From the IMG/VR virus record IMGVR_UViG_3300030098_001818, positions 1 through 37,154 of that record: DNA of 37,154 nt; one strand, 5' to 3'. Both the position numbers and the translations under genes were made by a program. The notes beneath the pieces are model-generated. The model had not been told where the DNA came from. It was given only the letters and a program-made list of their open reading frames with translations, and searched no databases. Shown here in pieces: positions 1-6,040 of this stretch; the stretch's first letter is position 1; every line of letters begins with the position of its first letter. The stretch comes from a virus.

Positions 1-87
1 CAAAAAGAACTAGATGAAATACTAGAAGATCTTGATAACAACTGGCATGAATTTAACAACAATGAAAAAGGAGGAAGTGATGAGTAA
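1..87 (+). CDS. 3' end of small early protein (allele A), truncated by window start
   Basis: The frame is open from base 1 and gives 28 codons plus TAA. The first 56 bases are identical to 35,658-35,713, which lie in the same codon phase inside the complete gene at 35,436-35,723. This is therefore the tail of a second version of that gene. After the identical block the two differ: this copy ends with extra residues (NNNEKGGSDE) where the other ends after two Asn codons. Function is unknown. The tail is acidic and probably helical. Confidence 0.75.
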   Translation, partial: QKELDEILEDLDNNWHEFNNNEKGGSDE

Positions 88-277
88 TTTTGCTCTTGAC
101 TTGATAAACGATCAGATAATGGAGATGGACAAAGCTATGCTACTTGATGAGTTATCATCAGGCTTCATCTCCAGGATCAAGCTAATGTTCCTAAGTACAT
201 ATCAACTTAGAGTTCTCATGCGAGAACAACTTTTACAAAACGATTACTACGATGAGGAGGTTAACGATGAATCTTAG
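80..277 (+). CDS. small hypothetical protein, present only in allele A
   Basis: The gene encodes 65 residues. The start at 80 is chosen because GGAGG stands 5 nt before the ATG, and the ATG overlaps the stop of the preceding gene (ATGAGTAA). The protein is helical and Leu/Met-rich, with an acidic C-terminus (YYDEEVNDES). I do not recognise the family. The corresponding place in the second copy of this segment (about 35,713-35,741) has no such gene, so it is an insertion or deletion difference between the two versions. It overlaps the next gene by 11 nt. Confidence 0.65.
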   Translation: MSNFALDLINDQIMEMDKAMLLDELSSGFISRIKLMFLSTYQLRVLMREQLLQNDYYDEEVNDES

Positions 278-719
278 TAAAGAACAAATTGATGTTAAAG
301 CAATTAGATACAATGAGTTGCTACACATCATAAAAGAATCAACTGAAGAGAAAGCAAGATTAGAACTTGAACTCAAAGATGAGTTTAAGGCTAGGTCTGA
401 AGAGGAATGGGCTAGTAGGCTAGTAGGGAACGAGATGGAAATAAAGAGGGGAAAGATAAATAAAACTGCAAGTGCGGATGATCTTCGGGCTGCGGTAGGG
501 GAGTTGGTAGATGAGAAAACACTTAACTCAATCATCAAACAAAAAGTTGTTGAGATAAAAGAAGTTCCTAATGAGAGGGAGATCAACAAACTTTTAACTG
601 AAGGTGGTGAGGTGGAAAAATCACGGCATCAAGGAGGGAGCTATGATAGGAAGACACATACTATTCCCAGAGGAATTATGGGAGAAATTATTGGCTTTAG
701 AAAAACTAACAGGCAATAA
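267..719 (+). CDS. coiled-coil early protein, Gp157-like in outline (allele A)
   Basis: The gene encodes 150 residues. The start at 267 has GGAGGTTAA immediately upstream. The N-terminal half is a charged predicted coiled coil. A conserved core follows (EEEWAS-LVGN, then DDLRAAVGE) and is shared with the protein at 36,164's upstream neighbour (35,742-36,167). The outline resembles siphovirus Gp157-type proteins encoded beside recombination genes, but that assignment is weak. Oddity: this copy has lost the stop used by its counterpart and reads 77 nt into the next gene, so its last 26 or so residues are translated from an alternative frame of that gene and have no equivalent in the other version. 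Confidence 0.7.
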   Translation: MNLSKEQIDVKAIRYNELLHIIKESTEEKARLELELKDEFKARSEEEWASRLVGNEMEIKRGKINKTASADDLRAAVGELVDEKTLNSIIKQKVVEIKEVPNEREINKLLTEGGEVEKSRHQGGSYDRKTHTIPRGIMGEIIGFRKTNRQ

Positions 720-795
720 ACCATCACAATTAGTCAGGCAATTCGTAATTGCTGGAGTAAAAGATAAGCTATCGGAGGTAAACAATGGCAAGTAA
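643..795 (+). CDS. ribbon-helix-helix (Arc/CopG-like) small protein (allele A)
   Basis: The gene encodes 50 residues. The start at 643 follows AGGAGGGAG at good spacing, and the same start is conserved in the second version at 36,164. A short N-terminal strand (RHILFPEE) is followed by two helices joined at TGNKPSQLVRQF. That is the pattern of RHH DNA-binding domains, which dimerise and place the strand in the major groove. It overlaps the following annealing-protein gene by 11 nt and is probably translationally coupled to it. It could regulate the recombination or replication genes, or be a structural DNA-binding partner. Target is unknown. Confidence 0.6.
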   Translation: MIGRHILFPEELWEKLLALEKLTGNKPSQLVRQFVIAGVKDKLSEVNNGK

Positions 796-1537
796 AGATA
801 TACATCCAGAAGATTTAGGAGAATTTATAGTTGAAACTAAATTGAAAAGATCCATGAAAGTAAAAGAAACTATGGTCGAGGACATAAAAGGTGGAGATTA
901 TGGACAAATTAAGGGAGTTACAGGAACTTTCCTGCTTATAAGTGGTGCAGCAAAACTTGCAGATGACTTTGGATACTATGCGGTATTAAAAGAACTTAAA
1001 GAAGAAGCACTTGGGGAAGGTAACCTAAAGATAACTACAACTCTTGATATCATGGATGTAGATGGGAAGCAGATTGGATCAGGTGTTGGAACTTGGGATA
1101 CAACTGAACGAGGGCTACCTGATCGTCAAAGAGGAATGGCCATCAGTTATAAAAGGGCTTTCGTGCTTGGAATTAGATACGCTTGTAATGCTTTTGGTTT
1201 GTTTTCTCAAGACGAGGACATTGTTAAAAGAAGTGCGGCGGGAGAAGTTGCTGGTGTATTCCAAAATACTCAAGGCTCAGCTTACCAACGAAACGATTCA
1301 CAAGATCAAGGTAAAGACCAATCATATAGCACTTTAAAACCTTGCAAAGAGGATGAAAATGGAGTTTGGATAGTTACTATGAACATGGGTTCAGGAGCTT
1401 GGCAAACCTACAAGGGTAAAGAGTTAATTGATGTTGTAAAAAATGATACTGCTTGGGCAAACTGGTGTTTAGAGAAATCTAACTTAGATCCAGATTGTAA
1501 AAAAGCTATTGTTGCTGCGGCAGAGGGTAAACTCTAA
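785..1537 (+). CDS. putative single-strand annealing / ssDNA-binding protein with ExoX-like C-terminal motif (allele A)
   Basis: The gene encodes 250 residues. The N-terminal two thirds have the pattern of phage single-strand annealing proteins of the Rad52/ERF-like type. There is a helix (ISGAAKLADDFG), strands (KITTTLDI-DGK-IGSGVGTWD) and a basic helix (RGMAISYKRAFVLGIRYAC) ending in FSQDEDI. After a Gln/Ser-rich linker (about 155-185) comes a 60-residue module with the pattern YKGKELIDVVKND-WANW-LE---LD, which resembles the C-terminal domain of exodeoxyribonuclease X-like proteins. It probably anneals or protects single-stranded DNA in phage recombination and replication. It overlaps the initiator gene by one base (TAATG). 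A diverged second version lies at 36,318-37,052. Confidence 0.65.
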   Translation: MASKDIHPEDLGEFIVETKLKRSMKVKETMVEDIKGGDYGQIKGVTGTFLLISGAAKLADDFGYYAVLKELKEEALGEGNLKITTTLDIMDVDGKQIGSGVGTWDTTERGLPDRQRGMAISYKRAFVLGIRYACNAFGLFSQDEDIVKRSAAGEVAGVFQNTQGSAYQRNDSQDQGKDQSYSTLKPCKEDENGVWIVTMNMGSGAWQTYKGKELIDVVKNDTAWANWCLEKSNLDPDCKKAIVAAAEGKL

Positions 1538-2295
1538 TGTCGTTTGCTCATCATGGATGGGCATTTAGATTAGACGGATTAAAGTCAGGGCAAAGACTCC
1601 TGTTGTTAGTGTTACTTGATTACGCTAGGGATGGTTGTCTTTGTGCTTGGCCCAGTCAGAAGATTCTAAGTCAGAAGACAGGGCTTGTTGAAAGACAGAT
1701 ACGAAGGTTGCTGCTACAACTCCAGGATCTGAAACTGATACAAATATCTAAGGCTCAAACAAAAGGTAAATATGTTGGTAATGTCTATCGGATAATTACT
1801 GGTGATAACTCAAGAGAACACGATGAAAATTGCATACAATTCGTAGGACATTTTTCTGATGACTCTAACCTAAACCATAGGACATCGGTGTCCGATGGAC
1901 ATGACAACGATAAAAACCAGAGGACATCTATGTCCGATGGATCAAGAAAAGAAAAAAGTAATACAAAAAAGAAAAGAATAATAAATCTTAATAAAAAGAA
2001 AGAAAGTATAAAGAAAGAAAAAGATTGGGTTCTGACACTAGAGAAAGTACCTGGACTAAATATTTCTGAAGATTGGATCGATATGCAGGAAAAAAGATTT
2101 TCTGATAACATTCTCCATAATTCAGCTTTGGCTTTTTTTACAGCAGTCGAGATTGAAAAGAAATACAAATACAAACAACCATTAACTGCATTTATAAATT
2201 GGTGCAAAAAGGAGGAACAACGAAATGGAAAAACTAAACTTCGATCACTTGAAGCGGGAAAGCCCACAGGGGAAGACATATTCGACAAGCTATGA
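1537..2295 (+). CDS. winged-helix replication initiator-like protein (lambda O-like role)
   Basis: The gene encodes 252 residues. The N-terminal about 90 residues form a winged helix-turn-helix (LVLLDYARDG-AWPSQKILSQKTGLVERQIRRLLLQLQDLKLI) of the type found in phage replication proteins. A Lys-rich linker (about 130-165) leads to a C-terminal region with an aromatic helix (AFINWCKKEEQ) like those of DnaD/DnaT-type proteins. The gene directly precedes a DnaC-like helicase loader, as lambda O precedes P. Its coding sequence contains iteron-like repeats at 1,879-1,941, a typical place for a phage origin. The start ATG overlaps the previous stop. The first 103 nt recur almost unchanged at 37,052-37,154. 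Confidence 0.7.
   Translation: MSFAHHGWAFRLDGLKSGQRLLLLVLLDYARDGCLCAWPSQKILSQKTGLVERQIRRLLLQLQDLKLIQISKAQTKGKYVGNVYRIITGDNSREHDENCIQFVGHFSDDSNLNHRTSVSDGHDNDKNQRTSMSDGSRKEKSNTKKKRIINLNKKKESIKKEKDWVLTLEKVPGLNISEDWIDMQEKRFSDNILHNSALAFFTAVEIEKKYKYKQPLTAFINWCKKEEQRNGKTKLRSLEAGKPTGEDIFDKL
1844..2030. other. candidate replication origin: iterons plus A-rich tract inside the initiator gene
   Basis: Two 21-bp repeats, AGGACATCggtGTCCGATGGA (1,879-1,899) and AGGACATCtatGTCCGATGGA (1,921-1,941), differ at two bases and start exactly 42 bp apart, four helical turns. Each contains an inverted pair GGACA/TGTCC. A partial site TAGGACAT lies at 1,844-1,851. A strongly A-rich stretch (about 1,942-2,030) follows at once. 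This mirrors the lambda origin, where iterons and an AT-rich tract lie inside gene O. Function is inferred from position and layout. Confidence 0.55.
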
Positions 2296-3028
2296 TCGTA
2301 CACAACTGATCTCATGCAGAACTTGTGACGATATGAAGTGGCTTAGGCCAAGAGAAGTAGAAAAACAGAATGTGAAATACATTCCATGTCCTGATTGCAA
2401 AGAAGAAAAACCACAGGATTTAGCAAAGATAAAGTATGACCTTGCTGGTTTTGAGGGTCTAAACAGGGCTTTATACACGTTTTCAGACTACAACCCTGAT
2501 AAACAGACATCTGTTGAAGCCAGGACACAATGTAGGAACGCAAAGAACATTGTTGGTAGATGGATTCAGAAGAAGACTCCATACCTAATTATGCTTACAG
2601 GACCAACAGGAACAGGTAAAACTCACTTGTGCGAATCGGCAGCCAACGAACTTATCAATGCGGGTATGGATGTTTGGTATGTGACTGGCACAATCTTTGG
2701 TCACAGGATGAGAGATATGGACAATGTTCACAAATTCAAAGATGCTTTGCTAACCAAAGAAATGTTAATCCTTGATGAAATGTATGTTTCTTGGGATAAT
2801 AACGATTACCTTAGAACAACTCTTCAAGAGGTCATAGTACACCGATCAGACAGATTCATGCCAACACTCGTAGCAGGAAACATCAAAGATAACCAAGCAA
2901 AGAACCCAGAAGCCGCACTATCAAACATAGTAGGGCAAAGGGTAATGAGTAGAGTATTGTCTAAACAAGGAGAGAAAGCAGAAGGTAAACTGGTATCAAT
3001 GTGGAAGGCTTATGATGTTAGGAGATAA
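2225..3028 (+). CDS. DnaC/IstB-like AAA+ ATPase, putative helicase loader
   Basis: The gene encodes 267 residues. The start at 2,225 follows GGAGG by 9 nt and lies 71 nt inside the end of the initiator gene. An N-terminal zinc-ribbon-like segment has C31-x2-C34 and C55-x2-C58. The ATPase domain has Walker A GPTGTGKTH at 126-134, Walker B MLILDE at 180-185, a sensor-like segment LVAGNI at 215-220, and a late basic region (RVMSRVL). This order is typical of DnaC and phage loaders that place the host replicative helicase on origin DNA. With the preceding winged-helix gene it forms an O/P-like replication pair. No phage helicase or polymerase is seen, so host enzymes are presumably recruited. Confidence 0.85.
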   Translation: MEKLNFDHLKRESPQGKTYSTSYDRTQLISCRTCDDMKWLRPREVEKQNVKYIPCPDCKEEKPQDLAKIKYDLAGFEGLNRALYTFSDYNPDKQTSVEARTQCRNAKNIVGRWIQKKTPYLIMLTGPTGTGKTHLCESAANELINAGMDVWYVTGTIFGHRMRDMDNVHKFKDALLTKEMLILDEMYVSWDNNDYLRTTLQEVIVHRSDRFMPTLVAGNIKDNQAKNPEAALSNIVGQRVMSRVLSKQGEKAEGKLVSMWKAYDVRR

Positions 3029-3644
3029 ATTTAGCATTATAAATGACGATTGCATGAACATACTACCCAAGTACGAAGATAATTACTTTGACTTGGCTAT
3101 TGTAGACCCTCCTTATGGATTAGGAGATAAATTAAAACAAGGTGGCAATACTGGTGTTGTAACTTTTAAAGATTTATACAATGGATTTGATGAAGCTATA
3201 CCTGATAAAAAATATTTTGATGAACTTTTTAGGGTAAGTAAAAATCAAATAATATGGGGTGCTAATTATTTTTTAGATTATTTAGGTAACACAAGGGGTA
3301 TTATTTGTTGGGATAAAAATTTAGGACACCCAAGAAATTTTAGCCATTTTGAATTTGCTTGGACATCGTTTGATTGTATTGCTAGAAAAATATCATATAG
3401 TTCTAATAGTGGCGACAGAATACACCCTACACAAAAACCTATTAAGTTATACAGATGGCTACTAGAAACCTACGCAGAACCAACAGATAAAATATTAGAT
3501 ACCCATTTAGGGTCAGGTTCAATAGCCATAGCCTGTCATTATTTTGACACGGAAGAATTTGTCGGTATTGAGATTCATAAAGAATATTACGATATGGCTA
3601 ATAAAAGAATACAAGAAGAAACTAAACAAATTAAATTATTATGA
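3012..3644 (+). CDS. DNA N6-adenine/N4-cytosine methyltransferase
   Basis: The gene encodes 210 residues (209 if the second of two adjacent ATGs is used). The catalytic motif DPPY is at 32-35, HPTQKP at 138-143, and the S-adenosylmethionine-binding motif appears as DTHLGSGS at 163-170, where F-x-G-S-G is usual. Catalytic motif first and SAM motif last is the beta arrangement of amino-methyltransferases. It likely methylates phage DNA, for protection from host restriction or for marking DNA. It overlaps the loader gene by 17 nt and the next small gene by ATGA. The gene is visibly more AT-rich than its neighbours, which may point to separate acquisition. No partner endonuclease is present. Confidence 0.88.
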   Translation: MMLGDKFSIINDDCMNILPKYEDNYFDLAIVDPPYGLGDKLKQGGNTGVVTFKDLYNGFDEAIPDKKYFDELFRVSKNQIIWGANYFLDYLGNTRGIICWDKNLGHPRNFSHFEFAWTSFDCIARKISYSSNSGDRIHPTQKPIKLYRWLLETYAEPTDKILDTHLGSGSIAIACHYFDTEEFVGIEIHKEYYDMANKRIQEETKQIKLL

Positions 3645-3799
3645 AAGTAGAAGATAAAAACAAACACATACATAAATTTATATTTCCAGCACCGAATGGC
3701 CCTGTGTCTATTGGCAAGTGTAAGTGCGGTGAGAAGAAAGAGGGATTCAATAGCATGGATGGTAGGTTCGGTAGTGTATGGAGAAAAAAGAATGGATAG
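3641..3799 (+). CDS. small protein with a single CxC pair
   Basis: The gene encodes 52 residues, and its ATG overlaps the methylase stop (ATGA). The sequence has an N-terminal His/Lys segment, the stretch FPAPNGPVSIGKCKCGEKKEG, split here as FPAPNGP then VSIGKCKCG, and a basic C-terminus. The CKCG pair suggests half of a zinc-binding site, perhaps completed by the N-terminal histidines or by dimerisation. Short proteins of this pattern occur in many phage early operons, with no known function. It overlaps the next gene's ATG (ATGGATAG). Confidence 0.6.
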   Translation: MKVEDKNKHIHKFIFPAPNGPVSIGKCKCGEKKEGFNSMDGRFGSVWRKKNG

Positions 3800-4202
3800 A
3801 AAAAAATTAACACAAAAAATTAACCCAATATTAAAAAAGTTTGGCGTTAAATTATACATTCATCATAAACCAAAAAAACAAAAGAAAAGAGTTGACAGAA
3901 ATACAACACCAATACAGAGAGAAAATTTTGAAGAAAAAAAAATTCGTGTAAGTTTTACAGAAAGAGCAGCCAAGTTAAGAACTGTTTCCAAAGTATCCAC
4001 AAAAACTGAACCACTTGTAAAAGATGGAGTTGTTATGAGAAGACCAGAAGATGACATAGAAATTGCAGTTAAAGACAATGGTTTTCTACCAATTAAATAT
4101 TCTTCTACAACACCTTCTAAAACAGTAGAAGATTTAAAAAAAATAATTGCAAAAAATCAAAGAGAGCTTTCAAAAAAACTAAAAGAGGAAAGTCATGGAT
4201 AG
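3792..4202 (+). CDS. basic hypothetical early protein
   Basis: The gene encodes 136 residues with the start at 3,792, which overlaps the previous stop by 8 nt. An in-frame upstream ATG at 3,696 is possible but would overlap the previous gene heavily. The protein is Lys-rich, with a basic N-terminal part (KKPKKQKKR at about 26-34), a middle section with RAAKLRTVSK, and a C-terminal helix (VEDLKKIIAKNQRELSKKLKEE). It probably binds nucleic acid, judging only from charge. I do not recognise the family. It overlaps the resolvase-like gene by 8 nt. Confidence 0.55.
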   Translation: MDRKKLTQKINPILKKFGVKLYIHHKPKKQKKRVDRNTTPIQRENFEEKKIRVSFTERAAKLRTVSKVSTKTEPLVKDGVVMRRPEDDIEIAVKDNGFLPIKYSSTTPSKTVEDLKKIIAKNQRELSKKLKEESHG

Positions 4203-4578
4203 ATCAACATGGAAAAACTGGGAGAGATGGTGGAGAGAAAAGCTGGGTGGAGATAAGGTGAACGCAAAACGAATACCAGTAACTGGCAGACATTCAGGAG
4301 ATGTGCCTGATATAGAAACAATCAAGTTTGCTGGTGAAGTAAAAGCTGGTAGCGTTGTTAGTTCTAGGACATTAAAAGCCGTAGATCAAGCCAGGAAGGC
4401 TGCTAATGCTACGGGCAAAATACCAATAGTATGTCAGACTCATAAGGTAAACAAAAATAAAGCAGTTCATTTAGTAACTATGGAAGCTGATATATTTTTA
4501 GATATTACAAAACACATTAGAAAAGAAGAGATGAGAATCAAGAGAAGTCTTGACTCAAGTAAAGATTTAGGAATATGA
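4195..4578 (+). CDS. PD-(D/E)xK nuclease, Holliday-junction-resolvase-like
   Basis: The gene encodes 127 residues. The N-terminal helix (WKNWERWWREKLGG) is followed by the strand RIPVTGRHSGDVPDIE and then FAGEVKAG. The residues D36/D39, E48 and K50 match the PD-(D/E)xK catalytic pattern of archaeal Hjc-like and phage resolvase-like nucleases. A following helix (AVDQARKAANATGKIP) and strand complete the small fold. The likely role is resolving branched DNA before packaging, or processing recombination intermediates. This fits the neighbouring annealing protein. It is coupled to the next gene by ATGA. Confidence 0.7.
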   Translation: MDRSTWKNWERWWREKLGGDKVNAKRIPVTGRHSGDVPDIETIKFAGEVKAGSVVSSRTLKAVDQARKAANATGKIPIVCQTHKVNKNKAVHLVTMEADIFLDITKHIRKEEMRIKRSLDSSKDLGI

Positions 4579-4853
4579 AAGACGAAGAAAAATATGAATT
4601 AGGGCCATGCCCATTTTGTGGAGGAGATACTCTTGAGTTTACAAGGCCAGTTGCTGCTTATGACAATTCTCGTACTTCACAAGAAAAGGGAGTTGAATTG
4701 ATTGCTCGTGATACTCACAAAATCAGTAGTCAACTTAGATTTTTAGGAACTGCCTGCACAGCAGATGATTGTGGAATAGGAATGATTACAGGAAGAGGGC
4801 AGTTTGAGCCAAGACATCCAGACAACATTAGGTACCCAGCAAATGAAAATTGA
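4575..4853 (+). CDS. Lar-like restriction-alleviation zinc-ribbon protein
   Basis: The gene encodes 92 residues. It begins with the CPFCGG knuckle (C12, C15) typical of Lar-type proteins. The second pair is C61 and C66 (ACTADDCGIGM), with a somewhat longer central insert than usual. Known Lar proteins relieve host type I restriction by modulating host methylation. Many phage proteins carry this knuckle without proof of that role. The neighbouring methyltransferase makes an anti-restriction cluster plausible. It overlaps the next gene by 11 nt. Confidence 0.6.
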   Translation: MKDEEKYELGPCPFCGGDTLEFTRPVAAYDNSRTSQEKGVELIARDTHKISSQLRFLGTACTADDCGIGMITGRGQFEPRHPDNIRYPANEN

Positions 4854-5100
4854 AGAGAAGAAAGAATTTATTAGTCAACACAACCCTGAAGCGTTACTTG
4901 CTGATGGCTTTGAAGATGCTTTGATTGGTGTAGGGCAGCAGTTTAATAAAACTCTGGCAGTCTATGATAGGCAGAAATGTATAGAGATACTCATGGAAAG
5001 AGATGGGATGTCTGACGAAGAAGCAGTAGAGTATTTTGAATACAATGTAACTGGGGCTTGGGTTGGTGAATATACACCGATATTTTTGGAGACATTCTAA
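4843..5100 (+). CDS. conserved phage protein of unknown function
   Basis: The gene encodes 85 residues with the ATG at 4,843. A TTG 13 codons upstream is also in frame. The pattern DGFEDALIGVGQQFNK, then YDRQKCIEILM, then EEAVEYFEYNVTGAWVGE-TPIF is that of a small, very widespread phage protein family with no assigned function that I know. It is the last gene of this rightward operon. A terminator follows about 190 nt downstream, after a short promoter-bearing intergenic region. Confidence 0.75.
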   Translation: MKIEEKKEFISQHNPEALLADGFEDALIGVGQQFNKTLAVYDRQKCIEILMERDGMSDEEAVEYFEYNVTGAWVGEYTPIFLETF

Positions 5101-5160
5101 AATGACATTCTATTTTGGGAAATTTTGGGAAACTCTCCATTCTCGGTATGGACAACTTTA

Positions 5161-5189
5161 TTTACATGAATTACATTCTAGTATAAAAT
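5161..5189 (+). promoter_or_regulatory. sigma70-like promoter for the 5.2-kb small RNA
   Basis: TTTACA (5,161-5,166), a 17-bp spacer and TAAAAT (5,184-5,189). A 7-bp inverted pair, TGGACAA at 5,149-5,155 and TTGTCCA at 5,193-5,199, brackets the promoter and could be an operator. Predicted transcription starts near 5,196. Confidence 0.45.
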
Positions 5190-5195
5190 TATTTG

Positions 5196-5299
5196 TCCAC
5201 ACTACTTGAATTAACCTCCAAGTTAGTGGATTGTTTGTGAAGACTCCTGGCTTCCTTTGTTAACCTCCAAGTTAATTACTGGTCGGGAGTCTTTTTTTA
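5196..5299 (+). ncRNA. candidate phage small RNA, antisense to early-gene leaders
   Basis: The region between gene ends holds no ORF but has a promoter (5,161-5,189) and an intrinsic terminator (5,241-5,298), predicting an RNA of about 100 nt. It carries TTAACCTCCAAGTTA twice (5,211-5,225 and 5,260-5,274). Each copy can form a hairpin TTAAC/GTTA(A) with CTCCAA in the loop. TTAACCTCCA is the exact complement of the TGGAGGTTAA Shine-Dalgarno leaders at 33,157, 33,286 and 33,980. Bases 5,230-5,239 (ATTGTTTGTG) complement the leader motif CACAAACAAT. Bases 5,230-5,247 complement 34,361-34,379 with one bulged base, spanning the cleavage site of the third hammerhead. A minus-strand leader with no gene after it is the alternative. 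Confidence 0.5.
5241..5298 (+). terminator. intrinsic terminator with a long loop
   Basis: AGACTCC (5,241-5,247) pairs with GGAGTCT (5,286-5,292), extended by A5240-T5293, and is followed by a T run ending at 5,298. The 38-nt loop contains a second small hairpin, TTAAC-CTCCAA-GTTAA (5,260-5,275). It ends the rightward operon and the candidate small RNA. Confidence 0.75.
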
Positions 5300-5420
5300 C
5301 GATTGTTTTTTTACTTGTACAAAAATTGCTCAAACCTAAAACACCCCTGACCTGTGAAAAAAAGAACAGGTAAACCCCAAATAGTCCATGTTTTTACCCT
5401 TTATTTTCGGCTGTTATGGA

Positions 5421-5448
5421 TTGACAATGGACTGCATTAGTATATAAT
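5421..5448 (+). promoter_or_regulatory. consensus sigma70 promoter upstream of the 5,510 gene
   Basis: Both hexamers are perfect: TTGACA (5,421-5,426), a 16-bp spacer and TATAAT (5,443-5,448). It would be read by unmodified host RNA polymerase immediately after infection. It lies downstream of the 5.3-kb terminator, so the 5,510 gene is a separate transcription unit. Confidence 0.8.
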
Positions 5449-5449
5449 C

Positions 5450-5499
5450 GATTGTAGAGATTTTAATTTTTTAATCTCAAAACAAACAATCTACGGAGG
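5450..5499 (+). promoter_or_regulatory. structured 5' leader of the 5,510 gene
   Basis: The leader begins near the predicted start site. GATTGT (5,450-5,455) can pair with ACAATC (5,486-5,491), and inside it GAGATT (5,457-5,462) pairs with AATCTC (5,473-5,478). The 3' arm overlaps the recurring leader motif ACAAACAAT (5,482-5,490), which is followed by GGAGG (5,495-5,499). It is the only copy of this leader outside the 32-35 kb early region. It has no hammerhead core. Confidence 0.45.
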
Positions 5500-5509
5500 T
5501 AGAAATAAA

Positions 5510-6022
5510 ATGAGTTTAGAAATAATAGAAAAAAAGAATTATACCGAAGTGTGGATGTGGAGGAGTACATTCAAAACAATGTATAAAGCTAAAGATTCAA
5601 TATGGCTAGATAAAGGAGACAGGATTCACATTCCAACAGGCAGTTTTAGATACAAAAAATATATTGCTTACAATGAGGAACAATTAATTAGAAAATCAAG
5701 TATCAAAACAATTTATGGATCTAATAAACCAATAAATGGATTATTGTCAGAAATGGATAACCAAAAAGAATACTATGCTTTAGATACATTGTTTGATATG
5801 GAGCATGAACTTGGATTATATCCTTGTAATGCTAGTGATTACGAATGGGGTAGAGATAAATGTTATGGGTTAAGATTTAGCGTTAAAAATTTAATTGGTT
5901 TTACAGAAATATCAGATGGAAGTATTTGTCCGATATGTGATGAACGATATATTTGGGGTCATGGAGATTTTTTTCCTGATAAAGAATATTTAGAAGAAAG
6001 AATGGTTGATAAGAATTTGTAG
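5510..6022 (+). CDS. hypothetical early protein with CPIC motif
   Basis: The gene encodes 170 residues. The ATG follows GGAGG by 10 nt and a perfect-consensus promoter. The sequence is rich in Tyr, Trp and charged residues: an N-terminal strand-rich part (YTEVWMWRSTFKTMYKAKDS), a middle helical segment, and a C-terminal C-P-I-C pair in SICPICDERYIWGHGD, possibly half of a metal site with nearby Cys/His. I recognise no family. Its isolated position, own strong promoter and early-type leader suggest an immediate-early host-interaction gene. It converges on the late operon, with only 7 nt between stop codons. Confidence 0.7.
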   Translation: MSLEIIEKKNYTEVWMWRSTFKTMYKAKDSIWLDKGDRIHIPTGSFRYKKYIAYNEEQLIRKSSIKTIYGSNKPINGLLSEMDNQKEYYALDTLFDMEHELGLYPCNASDYEWGRDKCYGLRFSVKNLIGFTEISDGSICPICDERYIWGHGDFFPDKEYLEERMVDKNL

Positions 6023-6040
6023 TTAGGCCCTACATCCTAA
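6018..6040. terminator. weak bidirectional hairpin between convergent genes
   Basis: TTAGG (6,023-6,027) and CCTAA (6,036-6,040) form an inverted pair, and TGTAG/CTACA near 6,018-6,034 offers an alternative pairing. They lie exactly between two convergent stop codons. Stems are short and there is no clear T run, so termination here is only suggested. Confidence 0.25.

Noticed and set aside
1856-1862. CTGATGA hammerhead-core match in the initiator gene
   Set aside because: Inside a coding region, with no GAAA partner and no flanking stems.
5200-5239. Minus-strand leader implying a leftward gene after 5,215
   Set aside because: Only a 14-codon GTG frame and ATG-TAA follow. The plus-strand antisense RNA reading explains promoter, terminator and repeats better.
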